From assembly GCA_937975765.1 (NCBI GenBank), contig CALJUR010000138.1, positions 1 to 43,996 on the forward strand: a stretch of DNA of 43,996 nt, read 5' to 3'. How positions within the stretch are numbered: position 1 is the first letter of the stretch; each line of letters opens with the position of its first letter. Below are positions 31,837-41,832 of this stretch, piece by piece. Origin of the DNA: an uncultured Myxococcales bacterium. GTDB taxonomy: Bacteria > Myxococcota_A > UBA9042 > DTJE01. The notes under the pieces were generated by a model, which saw only the letters and a list, made by a program, of their open reading frames with translations, had not been told where the DNA came from and searched no databases. The position numbers and the translations under genes are program-made.

Positions 31837-33090
31837 ATGTCCGACCCGATCCTGCGCGAAAGCGACCCCGAGGTGGCCCGGCTGATCCAGGCCGAGGAGC
31901 GGCGCGAGTTCGAGAAGGTGCGCCTGATCGCATCCGAGAACTACGTGTCCCGGGCCGTGCTGGAGGCGACCGGCAGCATCTTCACCAACAAGTACTCGGA
32001 AGGCTACGCCGGCAAGCGCTACTACGAGGGCCAGCAGTGCGTGGACCCGCTGGAGTCGCTGGCCATCGCCCGCGCGAAGTCGCTGTTCGGGGCGGACCAC
32101 GCGAACGTGCAGCCCTACTCGGGCAGCCCCGCGAACCTGGCCGTCTACTTCGCGACGCTGAAGCCCGGCGACACGGTGATGGGGCTGGCGCTGCCGTCGG
32201 GCGGGCACCTGACGCACGGCTGGAAGGTCAGCATCACGGGCGCCTTCTTCCGCAGCGTGCAGTACGGCGTGGACGCCGAGACCGGCCGCATCGACATGGA
32301 CGCGGTGCGGGCGCTGGCTCTGGCGGAGCGGCCGAAGCTGATCATCGCGGGCGCCACGGCCTACCCGCGCATCATCGACTTCGCGGCCTTCCGGGCGATC
32401 GCGGACGAGGTCGGCGCGAAACTGCTGGTGGACATGGCACACATCGCGGGCCTGGTCGCCGGCGGGGCGCACCCCAGCCCGGTGCCGCACGCGCACGTCG
32501 TCAGCACGACGACGCACAAGACCCTGCGGGGCCCGCGCGGCGCGCTGCTGCTGTGCCACGAGTCGATGGCCAAGGACATCGACAAGGCGGTCTTCCCCGG
32601 CCTGCAGGGCGGCCCGCACAACCACACCACCGCCGGCATCGCGGTGGCGCTAAAGGAGGCGTCCACGCCGGCCTTCCGCGAGTATGCGCACCAGGTCGTG
32701 AAGAACGCCCGGGCGCTGGCCGAGGGGCTGGCGGCGCTGGGCTTCAAGTTGATCAGCGGCGGCACCGACAACCACCTGATCCTGATCGACGTGACCCCGC
32801 GCGGCATGACCGGCAAGGCCTACGCGCAGGCGCTGGACCGGGCCGGCCTGGAGTGCAACTACAACACCGTCCCGAACGACCCGCGCAAGCCGTTCGACCC
32901 CAGCGGGCTGCGGATCGGCACGGGCGCCGTGACGTCCCGCGGCATGGGTGAGCCCGAGATGGCCCGCATCGCGGACTGGTTCGGCAAGGTGGCGGCCGCC
33001 GTGGACGACCCCGACGCCCTGGACCGCATCGCCGCCGACGTCTGCGACTTTACCGCCGCGTTCCCCTGCCCCGGGATCCGGGTGGGGTGA
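31837..33090 (+). CDS. glyA: Serine hydroxymethyltransferase
   Basis: 417 residues, normal length. PLP enzyme interconverting serine plus tetrahydrofolate and glycine plus methylene-tetrahydrofolate. IASENYVSRAVLEATGS, YSEGYAGKRYYEGQQCVDPLE, the PLP lysine K228 in STTTHKTLRGPRGA, QGGPHNHTTAGIAVAL, and GLRIGTGAVTSRGM are all canonical. SD CGGAGG at 31825-31830. Preceded by dispersed repeats; convergent with the HepT/MntA pair 48 bp downstream. Confidence 0.98.
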   Translation: MSDPILRESDPEVARLIQAEERREFEKVRLIASENYVSRAVLEATGSIFTNKYSEGYAGKRYYEGQQCVDPLESLAIARAKSLFGADHANVQPYSGSPANLAVYFATLKPGDTVMGLALPSGGHLTHGWKVSITGAFFRSVQYGVDAETGRIDMDAVRALALAERPKLIIAGATAYPRIIDFAAFRAIADEVGAKLLVDMAHIAGLVAGGAHPSPVPHAHVVSTTTHKTLRGPRGALLLCHESMAKDIDKAVFPGLQGGPHNHTTAGIAVALKEASTPAFREYAHQVVKNARALAEGLAALGFKLISGGTDNHLILIDVTPRGMTGKAYAQALDRAGLECNYNTVPNDPRKPFDPSGLRIGTGAVTSRGMGEPEMARIADWFGKVAAAVDDPDALDRIAADVCDFTAAFPCPGIRVG

Positions 33091-33138
33091 ACCGGCCTTC
33101 GGGAATCCTGACGTGACGTGCGAGTCCCCGGGGCGCGT

Positions 33139-33534
33139 TCAGCGCGTCCGGTCGGCCACGCGGTCGAACAGGACGACGGCCCGGGAGCGGACGAACGACT
33201 CGACCTCCAGCGCCGTGGCCTCGTCGTAGGTGTGGACCGTCAGGTTGCGCCAGTGCAGCAGCGCCCAGGCGTCCTCCTCGTCCGAGGCGTCCAGCAGGCC
33301 CATCCGCAGCGCGGCCTGCAGGGCCTGGCGCGGCGATCCGGCCTCCAGGCCCTGGTCCCGGGCGCGCGCCTGCAGGGCCTTCCACATCGCCTCGAAGGTG
33401 AACTCGAACCGCTGGATCAGCGCGTCGCGCAGGATCGGGGCCGGCACGTCCCGGGCCGCCAGCAGTTCGTGCAGGGCCGCCAGGGCCTGCCGGAAGCGCG
33501 GGTCTCTCACGCCGCGGTCGTCACCCGGTTCCAT
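33139..33534 (-). CDS. hepT: HEPN toxin of the HepT/MntA system
   Basis: 131 residues. HEPN-fold, HI0074-type helical protein: RFRQALAALHELL, ILRDALIQRFEFTFEAMWKALQARARDQGL. The HepT RNase/AMPylation motif RX4HXY is present at R96, H101 and Y103 (RNLTVHTY). In the Shewanella HepT/MntA system this HEPN RNase is neutralised when the nucleotidyltransferase AMPylates the Tyr. ATG 33534 has a strong SD GGAGGG six nt upstream, giving a 28-nt overlap with mntA; the alternative GTG 33510 would form a 4-nt GTGA overlap but has no SD. Confidence 0.9.
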   Translation of the reverse strand: MEPGDDRGVRDPRFRQALAALHELLAARDVPAPILRDALIQRFEFTFEAMWKALQARARDQGLEAGSPRQALQAALRMGLLDASDEEDAWALLHWRNLTVHTYDEATALEVESFVRSRAVVLFDRVADRTR

Positions 33535-33827
33535 GGGATTCCCTCCGTCAGGACGCGCCGGCGCAGGGCCTCGGGGACGGCGCGCAGGTCCACCAGGTCG
33601 AAGTCGCGCAGCGTTGGCACGCGGTCTTCCAGGTCCGCCAGGATCCGGGCGGCGGTGGCCGCCGGCAGTGGCGAGGGCCCCCGCACGGCCAGATCGATGT
33701 CCGACGCGACGTCCGCCCGTCCGGTCGCGAACGAGCCGAACAGCCAGACCTCCCAGCAGGCCGGGTCCAGGTGCAGGAAGACCGTTTCCAGCACAGCCTC
33801 GCGGATCCGGTCCAGGCGATCGCTCAT
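33507..33827 (-). CDS. mntA: MntA-like minimal nucleotidyltransferase antitoxin
   Basis: 106 residues. Minimal nucleotidyltransferase with the exact GSX10DXD motif (G31-S32, D43, D45: GSFATGRADVASDID). By analogy it silences the neighbouring HEPN toxin by (oligo)AMPylation of its Tyr103. It is the first gene of the pair and translationally linked to hepT. Its own promoter ends 6 nt before the ATG, so the message appears leaderless. It stands alone between glyA (convergent) and a small plus-strand gene (divergent), consistent with a small mobile toxin-antitoxin module. Confidence 0.9.
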   Translation of the reverse strand: MSDRLDRIREAVLETVFLHLDPACWEVWLFGSFATGRADVASDIDLAVRGPSPLPAATAARILADLEDRVPTLRDFDLVDLRAVPEALRRRVLTEGIPWNRVTTAA

Positions 33828-33833
33828 GGCCGA

Positions 33834-33863
33834 AGTGTAGCGGTCTTCCGGGGATTGTCGCAA
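33834..33863 (-). promoter_or_regulatory. Promoter of mntA-hepT, apparently leaderless
   Basis: Minus strand: -35 TTGCGA (33863-33858), 18-nt spacer, -10 TACACT (33839-33834), then TCGGCC and ATG 33827. The transcription start would fall on or next to the start codon. Confidence 0.55.
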
Positions 33864-33982
33864 CGAGGGCGGGTGATAGGTCTCTGGCGGGCGGAAACCG
33901 GGGCCCCGGCGTGCATCGATTCCCCGGGCGCGGCCAAACGGTGGATAATCGTCCGGGACCCGGCCCGAAACGGAGGACCGAC

Positions 33983-34165
33983 ATGAACCAGCCTTCCTGC
34001 GCGAACTGCAAGCTGCGGGCAAGGTACGACCGCGCCCCCAGGTCCCTGCTGGGCCGGCTGTGGCGCTGGCACGCCGGCTGGTGCCCGGGATTCAAGGCCT
34101 ACCTGCGATCCCTGCCCGACGACGAGCGCCGGCAGATCGTCGAACGGTACGGGCTGCGTCGATGA
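33983..34165 (+). CDS. Small conserved-looking cysteine protein, unknown function
   Basis: 60 residues, SD CGGAGG at 33971-33976 and ATG 33983. The sequence begins with a CxxC pair (CANC), continues with LRARYDRAPRSLLGRLWRWH, then AGWCPGFKAYLRSLP and a short charged helix. The Trp/Cys-rich core (RLWRWHxxWCPGxKxYLxSLP) looks like a real small protein; I recall similar small proteins in deltaproteobacterial genomes but cannot name a family. Three cysteines and a histidine could bind a metal. The start is well supported by the SD; a longer in-frame read-through upstream has no such site. Confidence 0.65.
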   Translation: MNQPSCANCKLRARYDRAPRSLLGRLWRWHAGWCPGFKAYLRSLPDDERRQIVERYGLRR

Positions 34166-34229
34166 GGACCCCGGGGAGGCCGGGGCGGACGCAGGGGCAT
34201 CCCCCGGCCGGACCGGACGGAGGCATCGG

Positions 34230-34706
34230 ATGGAAGACAAGGCGTTCCAGGACTTCTACCCGGACGAGGTCGCGCAGTGCTACGGGTGCGGCCGGCTGAA
34301 CGACGCGGGGCTGCACGTGCGCAGTTTCTGGGAGGGGGACGAGGCGGTGTGCCGGCACCGGCCCGCGCCGCACCACATGGCCGTGCCCGGGATCGTGTAC
34401 GGGGGCCTGATCGCCTCGCTGATCGACTGCCACGGCACCGGCACGGCCGCCGCCGCGATGTACCGGGACCAGGGCCGTCCCATGGACAGCCTGCCGCCCC
34501 TGCGGTTCGTGACGGCCTCGCTGCACGTGGACTACCTGCGCCCGACCCCCATGGGGGTGACGCTGGAGGTGCGGGCCCGCGTCAAGGAGGTCAAGGGGCG
34601 CAAGGTCGTGGTCGAGGAGCGGCTGCTGGCCGGCGGCGAGGTGTGCGCCCGCGGCGAGGTCGTCGCGGTGCTGGTGCCCGAACACCTCCTCCCCGGGGCG
34701 GCCTGA
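34230..34706 (+). CDS. Hotdog-fold thioesterase (PaaI/4HBT type)
   Basis: 158 residues. Soluble hotdog domain with N-terminal CYGCGRLNDAGLHVRSFWEGDEAV, the HxxxPGIVYGGLIASLIDCHGTGTAA helix, and the central HVDYLRPTPMGVTLEVRARVKEVKGRKVVVEERL strands. The acidic residue at the LIDCHGT helix is in the usual catalytic position. Probably hydrolyses an acyl-CoA; substrate unknown. SD CGGAGG 6 nt upstream. It lies 64 bp after the small Cys protein and upstream of ileS, with no evident functional tie. Confidence 0.85.
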   Translation: MEDKAFQDFYPDEVAQCYGCGRLNDAGLHVRSFWEGDEAVCRHRPAPHHMAVPGIVYGGLIASLIDCHGTGTAAAAMYRDQGRPMDSLPPLRFVTASLHVDYLRPTPMGVTLEVRARVKEVKGRKVVVEERLLAGGEVCARGEVVAVLVPEHLLPGAA

Positions 34707-34740
34707 ACCGCCCGGCACGCCCCGAACCCCCGCGCCGCAC

Positions 34741-34770
34741 TTGACGATCCGGCCCTTCCTGGGGCAGAAT
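34741..34770 (+). promoter_or_regulatory. Sigma70-type promoter for ileS-lspA
   Basis: -35 TTGACG (34741-34746), 18-nt spacer, -10 CAGAAT (34765-34770), about 34 nt before GTG 34804. No T-box leader fits in such a short space. Confidence 0.6.
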
Positions 34771-34803
34771 CCCCCGGGTTTCTTCACGGATCGGAGGCCC
34801 CCG

Positions 34804-37710
34804 GTGGCGGATTCCAAGGACTACAAGGCGACGCTGCGGCTGCCCCAGACGTCGTTCCCGATGAAGGCGAACCTGCGCGAGCGCGAGCCGCAGATCCTGG
34901 ACTTCTGGCGGCGCGGCCAGGTGTACGCCCGGATGCAGCAGGCGGCGGCGGACCGGGGCGGCGCGCCGTTCCGGTACCACGACGGCCCGCCCTACGCGAA
35001 CGGCCACATCCACCACGGCCACATCCTGAACAAGGTCCTGAAGGACATCGTCGTCAAGATGCGCAACCTGTCCGGCCGGCCCACGGAATTCCGGCCCGGC
35101 TGGGACTGCCACGGCCTGCCCATCGAGCACGCCGTCGAGAAGGAGATCGGCCGCGAGGCGGCGCGCAGGGACCCGTCGGGCCTGCGCCACAAGTGCCGCG
35201 ACTTCGCCCGCAAGTGGGTGGACACCCAGTCGTCCGAGTTCCAGCGGCTGGGCGTCTTCGCGTCCTACGACGACCCGTACCTGACCATGTCGCACGACTA
35301 CGAGGCCCTGACGCTGCGCGAGTTCGGGCGCTTCGTGGGCGCGGGCGCCGTGTACCAGGGCCGCAAGCCGGTGCTGTGGTGCCACGTCTGCGAGACCGCG
35401 CTGGCCGACGCCGAGGTCGAGTACCAGGACGTCACCGGCCCCAGCATCTACGTGCGCTTCCCGTTCACGAAGAGCGTGGGCGAGAAGGTGCCGGAACTGG
35501 CGGGTCGCGAGGGCGGCGTCATCATCTGGACGACCACCCCCTGGACCCTGCCGTCGAACCTGGCGATCGCGTTCGACGCCGAGGCGACCTACGTGGCCGA
35601 GGACGTGGGCGGCGACACCTGGGTCCTGGCCGAGGCCCTGCGCGAGCAGTTCCACCGGGAGATCGGCCGTCCGGAAGGCACCGTCATCGCGACCTTCCCC
35701 GGCCGCGCGCTGGAGGGCGCCGCCTGCCGGCACCCGTTCGTGGACCGCGACTCGATGCTGATCGTCGGCGAGCACGTCACGATGGACACCGGCACGGGCT
35801 GCGTGCACACCGCGCCCGGCTTCGGCGAGGACGACTTCGTGGTCGGCGCGCGATACGGCCTGCCGGCGTACGCCCCGGTCAACCACCAGGGGCGGTTCAC
35901 GTCCGAGGTGCCCGAGTATGCCGGGCGCGTGGTCTTCGACTGCGACGCCGACGTGATCGCGCGGCTGAAGGAGATCGGCGCGCTGCTGCACGCCGGGAAG
36001 ATCTCGCACGCCTACCCGCACTGCTGGCGGTCCAAGAACCCGGTCATCTTCCGGGCGACGCCGCAGTGGTTCATCCAGGTGGACAAGCCGATGCGGCCGC
36101 AACTGGCGGCGCCCGACACGGGCGCGGTTCCGCCCGGGCACGGAGGCGGAGGCGACCCGGGCCGATCCAATGACGCGACCCTGCGCCAGCGGGCGTTTTC
36201 CGCCATCGAGGACGTGAAGTTCATCCCGTCCTGGGGCCGCGACCGCATCAGCGGCATGCTGAAGTCGCGCCCGGACTGGTGCGTGTCCCGCCAGCGCCAC
36301 TGGGGCGTGCCGATCGTGGGCACCTCGTGCAACGCGTGCGGCCACGTGCAGACGTCGCAGGCGCTGATCGACCACATCGCGGGCATCTTCGAGAAGGAGG
36401 GCGCGGACGCGTGGTTCGACCGGCCTCTGAACGAACTGCTGCCCGGCGGCTGGAAGTGCGCGAAGTGCGGGTCCACGGACCTGAACAAGGTCAAGGACAT
36501 CCTGGACGTGTGGTTCGATTCCGGCGTGTCCTACGCGGCCGTGATGGAATCGCGCCTGGCGACCGCGGACGCGCCGCACCCGCAGGTGGACCTGTACCTG
36601 GAGGGCAGCGACCAGCACCGCGGCTGGTTCCAGTCGTCGCTGCTGGCGTCGGTCGGCACGCGCGGGCAATCGCCGTTCCGGGCAGTGCTGACCCACGGCT
36701 TCGTGGTGGACGGCAACGGCAGGAAACTGTCGAAGTCGGAAGGCAACTACATCGACCCCGCGAAGATCATGGACGCGAACGGCGCGGAACTGTTGCGCCT
36801 GTGGACCGCGGCCGAGGACTACCGCGACGACATCCGGCTGTCCGACGAGATCCTGAAGGGCTGCGTCGAGGCGTACCGGAAGGTCCGCAACACGTGGCGG
36901 TTCATGCTGGGCGTGGTGTCGGACCTGGACCCGGTGACCGGGCCGCTGCCGGCCGGGCAGATGCTGGACGTGGATCGCTGGGCGCTGGCGCGGTTCCACG
37001 AGGTGGTTGCGAAGGTCCGGAAGTCATACGACGAGTACGAGTTCCACGCCGTCGTGCGCGCGCTGATGGACTTCTTCATCATCGACCTGTCGGCGTTCTA
37101 CCTGGACGTGACGAAGGACCGGCTGTACTGCGGGGCGCCGGGCGGGACCGATCGGCGGTCGGCCCAGACCGCGGTGCGCGCGATCCTGGAAGGCACGCTG
37201 TCCCTGATGGCGCCGATCCTGTCGTTCACGGCGGAGGAGGCTTACGGGCACCTGCCGAAGGTCCCGGGCGCGCCGGAGTCGATCTTCCTGCGGCCGCTGC
37301 CGGCGGCGGAGGACTTCCCCGACGACGCCGACCTGCGGCACGACATGGACGCCTTCCTGGAGGTCCGGTCCGTCGTGCTGAAGAAGCTGGAGGAGGCGCG
37401 GGCCGCGAAGGTGCTGGGGCACCCGCTGGAGGCGCGCGTCACGGTGACGGTGAAGGCGGGCGGTACCTACGACGCGGTGCTGCGGCGGTTCCAGGCCGCG
37501 CTGCCCGAACTGTTCGTGGTGTCGCGCGTGGCGGTGGTGCGGGCGGAGGCCCTGCCCGGCGTGGACGGCCCGGCGGCGGTCGAGGTCGAACGCATCCAGG
37601 GGCCGAAGTGCGCCCGGTGCTGGAACCTGGCCGAGGACGTGGGGACGCGCGAGGACGCCCCCGACCTGTGCGGCCGCTGCGCGGACGTGCTGAAGGCGGT
37701 GGCGCCATGA
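34804..37710 (+). CDS. ileS: Isoleucyl-tRNA synthetase
   Basis: 968 residues. Class I aminoacyl-tRNA synthetase. HIGH-like H70-H-G-H73 in PPYANGHIHHGH, the editing (CP1) domain with TTTPWTLPSN and DTGTGCVHTAPGFG, KLSKS at 641-645 in GRKLSKSEGN, and a C-terminal zinc finger CARCWN...CGRC. A second Cys pair set (CNACG, CAKCG) lies near residues 510-555. An insertion of about 30 residues, Gly/Pro-rich (about 428-458), splits WFIQVD from LRQRA, where E. coli has only a few residues. GTG start with SD GGAGG six nt upstream. Its stop overlaps lspA by 4 nt, the common ileS-lspA coupling. Confidence 0.97.
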   Translation: MADSKDYKATLRLPQTSFPMKANLREREPQILDFWRRGQVYARMQQAAADRGGAPFRYHDGPPYANGHIHHGHILNKVLKDIVVKMRNLSGRPTEFRPGWDCHGLPIEHAVEKEIGREAARRDPSGLRHKCRDFARKWVDTQSSEFQRLGVFASYDDPYLTMSHDYEALTLREFGRFVGAGAVYQGRKPVLWCHVCETALADAEVEYQDVTGPSIYVRFPFTKSVGEKVPELAGREGGVIIWTTTPWTLPSNLAIAFDAEATYVAEDVGGDTWVLAEALREQFHREIGRPEGTVIATFPGRALEGAACRHPFVDRDSMLIVGEHVTMDTGTGCVHTAPGFGEDDFVVGARYGLPAYAPVNHQGRFTSEVPEYAGRVVFDCDADVIARLKEIGALLHAGKISHAYPHCWRSKNPVIFRATPQWFIQVDKPMRPQLAAPDTGAVPPGHGGGGDPGRSNDATLRQRAFSAIEDVKFIPSWGRDRISGMLKSRPDWCVSRQRHWGVPIVGTSCNACGHVQTSQALIDHIAGIFEKEGADAWFDRPLNELLPGGWKCAKCGSTDLNKVKDILDVWFDSGVSYAAVMESRLATADAPHPQVDLYLEGSDQHRGWFQSSLLASVGTRGQSPFRAVLTHGFVVDGNGRKLSKSEGNYIDPAKIMDANGAELLRLWTAAEDYRDDIRLSDEILKGCVEAYRKVRNTWRFMLGVVSDLDPVTGPLPAGQMLDVDRWALARFHEVVAKVRKSYDEYEFHAVVRALMDFFIIDLSAFYLDVTKDRLYCGAPGGTDRRSAQTAVRAILEGTLSLMAPILSFTAEEAYGHLPKVPGAPESIFLRPLPAAEDFPDDADLRHDMDAFLEVRSVVLKKLEEARAAKVLGHPLEARVTVTVKAGGTYDAVLRRFQAALPELFVVSRVAVVRAEALPGVDGPAAVEVERIQGPKCARCWNLAEDVGTREDAPDLCGRCADVLKAVAP

Positions 37711-38741
37711 CGCCCGGGCGGCGCGCGACGTGGACCCGCGGCGCGGTCTCGGTGGCGCTGATCGCCGGGATCGTGGCGGCGGACCTGGTCTCCAAGCGGT
37801 GGATCGAGGAGAACCTGGCCACGCCCAGGCACCTGGTGCCCGTGACCGCCCCGGCCGGCATCGCCGGCATGACGGTCGGCGACGTGGTGCGGACGCGGTT
37901 TGCGGACCTGGCGGACGCCACGCAGGCCGGCATGGTGTGGCGGCTGCCCCCGCAGGTCGCGCTGGACCCGGGCGACCCGGTCTTCGAACTGGAGTCGTCG
38001 CGCAACCTGTCGGCGGCGGGCTTCTTCGTCTTCGACCCGGGCCACCGAAATCGGTTCGCGCGGCGCATCGACCGGAACGACGCGTGGCTGATGGAGCGGG
38101 CACTGCAGCGCGAGAAGCCCGGGCTGGACCTGGCCGAGACCCGGCGCCAGGTCCGCGAGGCGCTGTCGCACGTCGGGGTGGCGGAGTTCCTGAAGTCGCG
38201 GCTGCCGCACCTGTCGGACGAGGACGCGGCCGAGGTGGCCCGCACGGGCCTGCACCCGATCCCGGTGACCGGTGCCGAGGCGGACCCGGCGGCGCCCGCG
38301 ACGGCCGGCGAGACCTTCCTGGTGGGCCAGCGCGACATCGTGCTGGTCCCGGGCTTCCTGGACCTGTCGTACGCCGAGAACCCGGCCGGGGCGTTCAGCC
38401 TGCTGGCCGGCATCGACGACGGGGTGCGGCGGACGCTGTTCTTCACGCTGTCCATCGTGGCGCTGATCGCGGTGGGCTGGCTGCTGGTGCGGCCGCCGGC
38501 GCGCGGCTGGCTCCCGGTGCTGGCGCTGTGCGGCATCATGGGCGGCGCGATCGGCAACCTGGTCGACCGCGTCCACCTGACCTACGTGGTGGATTTCATC
38601 CACAACTACTACGGGGACTGGCACTGGCCGCGCTACAACATCGCCGACATCGGCATCTCGGTCGGCGTGGTGGTGCTGCTGCTGGTCACCGCGTTCGCCC
38701 CGCAGCCGGCGAAGGAAGCGCCGCCGCCCCCGAAGGCGTGA
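37707..38741 (+). CDS. lspA: Prolipoprotein signal peptidase LspA with large insertion
   Basis: 344 residues, about twice the usual 160-170. Aspartyl protease of the inner membrane that cleaves lipoprotein signal peptides. Normal parts: the first helix ending in DLVSK (26-30), YAENPAGAFSLL (222-233), the catalytic D296 in GNLVDR...VVDF and D314 in YNIADIGISVG, and the helices between them. Residues about 40-210 are extra, inserted in the loop after helix 1, predicted periplasmic, charged and helical (for example ETRRQVREALSHVGVAEFLKSRL). All catalytic elements remain, so it should be active; the several D/P-rich lipoproteins in this window would be its substrates. Confidence 0.9.
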   Translation: MTPGRRATWTRGAVSVALIAGIVAADLVSKRWIEENLATPRHLVPVTAPAGIAGMTVGDVVRTRFADLADATQAGMVWRLPPQVALDPGDPVFELESSRNLSAAGFFVFDPGHRNRFARRIDRNDAWLMERALQREKPGLDLAETRRQVREALSHVGVAEFLKSRLPHLSDEDAAEVARTGLHPIPVTGAEADPAAPATAGETFLVGQRDIVLVPGFLDLSYAENPAGAFSLLAGIDDGVRRTLFFTLSIVALIAVGWLLVRPPARGWLPVLALCGIMGGAIGNLVDRVHLTYVVDFIHNYYGDWHWPRYNIADIGISVGVVVLLLVTAFAPQPAKEAPPPPKA

Positions 38742-38803
38742 CGACCGGGGGCTTTCCCGCGGCGATGCCGGAGAATCCCCGTCCCTCGATGCCCGATCCA
38801 GGC

Positions 38804-38809
38804 TAGAAT
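38804..38809 (+). promoter_or_regulatory. Candidate -10 box upstream of the 13-haem cytochrome
   Basis: TAGAAT, 30 nt before ATG 38840, in a short gap after lspA. No good -35 match at 17-18 nt. Confidence 0.35.
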
Positions 38810-38839
38810 CGGTCCGATATGCTGGCGGCGGAGGTCCGG

Positions 38840-40692
<1,853 letters not shown>

Positions 40693-40693
<1 letters not shown>

Positions 40694-41646
40694 TGATCGA
40701 CCGTTACGTGGATCGGCCGGAGTTCGCGCCCGTCGAGGGGGAGACGCTGCCCCGGGTCCTGCAGGACCAGGGGTTCGTGCCGCCGCCGAGGGGGTTCCTG
40801 GCCTTCGTGGCCGAGGTGCGGGACGTGCCGGGCGGGACGGCCTGCCGGTCGTGGGACTGGCACGGGACATCGCGGGCGACCGGCTGGTGGCCGGCGTCGA
40901 CGGTGAAGGTGTTCGCGGCGGCGGCGGCGCTGGATGCGGTGGCGCGCGAGGGGTTCACGGCGGCGGCGGTCGCGGAGATCGACGAGCCGGGAGGGACGCA
41001 CCGGGAGTCGATCGCGTCGATGGTGCAGGCGGCCGTCGGGCCCAGCGACAACGCGGCGTTCGACCGGCTGGTCTGGGTCGCGGGGCACGCGCAGTTGCGG
41101 GCGTGGCTGGCGACGCGCTTCCCGGCCACGTCGCTGTGGCGGGGGTACTCGGGCATGGCGCGGGACCCGGCGACGGGGTTCGGGACGCTGGCCCGTGCGC
41201 CGGCGGTGACGCTGCGGGAGGGGGACAGGTCGGTGGCGCGGCCCGGGGCGATCGACGAGGCGTCGTGCGACGTCCCCTCCCACGGGAACCGGACGACGTT
41301 GCAGGACCTGGCCGACTGCCTGCGGCGGATCGCCCGGCACGACCGGCTGTCGCCCGGGGAACGGCTGGTGGCCCGGGAGGGCGATGCGCGGCTGCTGCAG
41401 GAGGCGCTGGCCTCGCCGCGCGAGCGGGGCGAGGGGATGGCGGACGGCCTGCGGGCGGCGTTCGGGGCCGGTGCGCGGGTGCTGCACAAGCCGGGGTTCG
41501 CCTACGACTGGTTCAGCGACGTGGCCTTCGTGGATCTCCCCGCGCCCGCCCCTTCCTGGATCGTGGCGATGGCCGGCCGCCCCGGCCGCGACAGCCTGGA
41601 CGCCGCCGCCCACCACGTGGGCCGCCTGCTGTCCGCCGGCCTGTAA
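40693..41646 (+). CDS. SxxK serine hydrolase, class A beta-lactamase-like fold
   Basis: 317 residues. The three active-site motifs of the penicillin-binding/beta-lactamase fold are in order: S69-T-V-K72 (SxxK), S118-D119-N120 (SDN) and H265-K266-P-G268 in place of KTG. The sequence between (DRLVWVAGHAQLRAWLATRF, HGNRTTLQDLADCLRRI) also fits. No signal peptide is visible, which is unusual for a beta-lactamase and argues for an intracellular or atypical hydrolase. It follows the cytochrome by a one-base TGATG overlap. MITE-like element C begins 2 nt after its stop. Resistance function is not supported by the sequence alone. Confidence 0.8.
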
Positions 41647-41648
41647 TT

Positions 41649-41768
41649 CAGGGACAGTCACCATTATTGGTGATGTAAGTGCCTGATTATTCAGGAACAT
41701 GGGCGCGCGCTTCCGCTGTTGCTAATAAATACCGTAGGTTAGGTGCGCAATAATGGTGACTGTCCCTG
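41649..41768. mobile_element. MITE-like element C (GGGACAGTCACC inverted repeats)
   Basis: A 120-bp element with 21-bp perfect terminal inverted repeats (41649-41669 and 41748-41768), core identical to element B. Internal sequence is unrelated to B and AT-rich (GCTAATAAATACCG). It starts 2 nt after the stop of the SxxK hydrolase and ends 9 nt before the -35 box of the next gene. Confidence 0.85.
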
Positions 41769-41777
41769 TTTAGAAAG

Positions 41778-41807
41778 TTGACCCGGGGGAGGGGGCGGGA
41801 ATAGAAT
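41778..41807 (+). promoter_or_regulatory. Sigma70-type promoter of the LIC_10091-like gene
   Basis: -35 TTGACC (41778-41783), 18-nt spacer, -10 TAGAAT (41802-41807), about 25 nt before ATG 41833, with SD AGGGAG. Confidence 0.65.
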
Positions 41808-41832
41808 CCGCCCGCCGGAACAGGGAGTTTCC

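Noticed and set aside
34707..34803. Possible T-box leader before ileS
   Set aside because: The promoter lies 34 nt before the start, leaving no room for a T-box.
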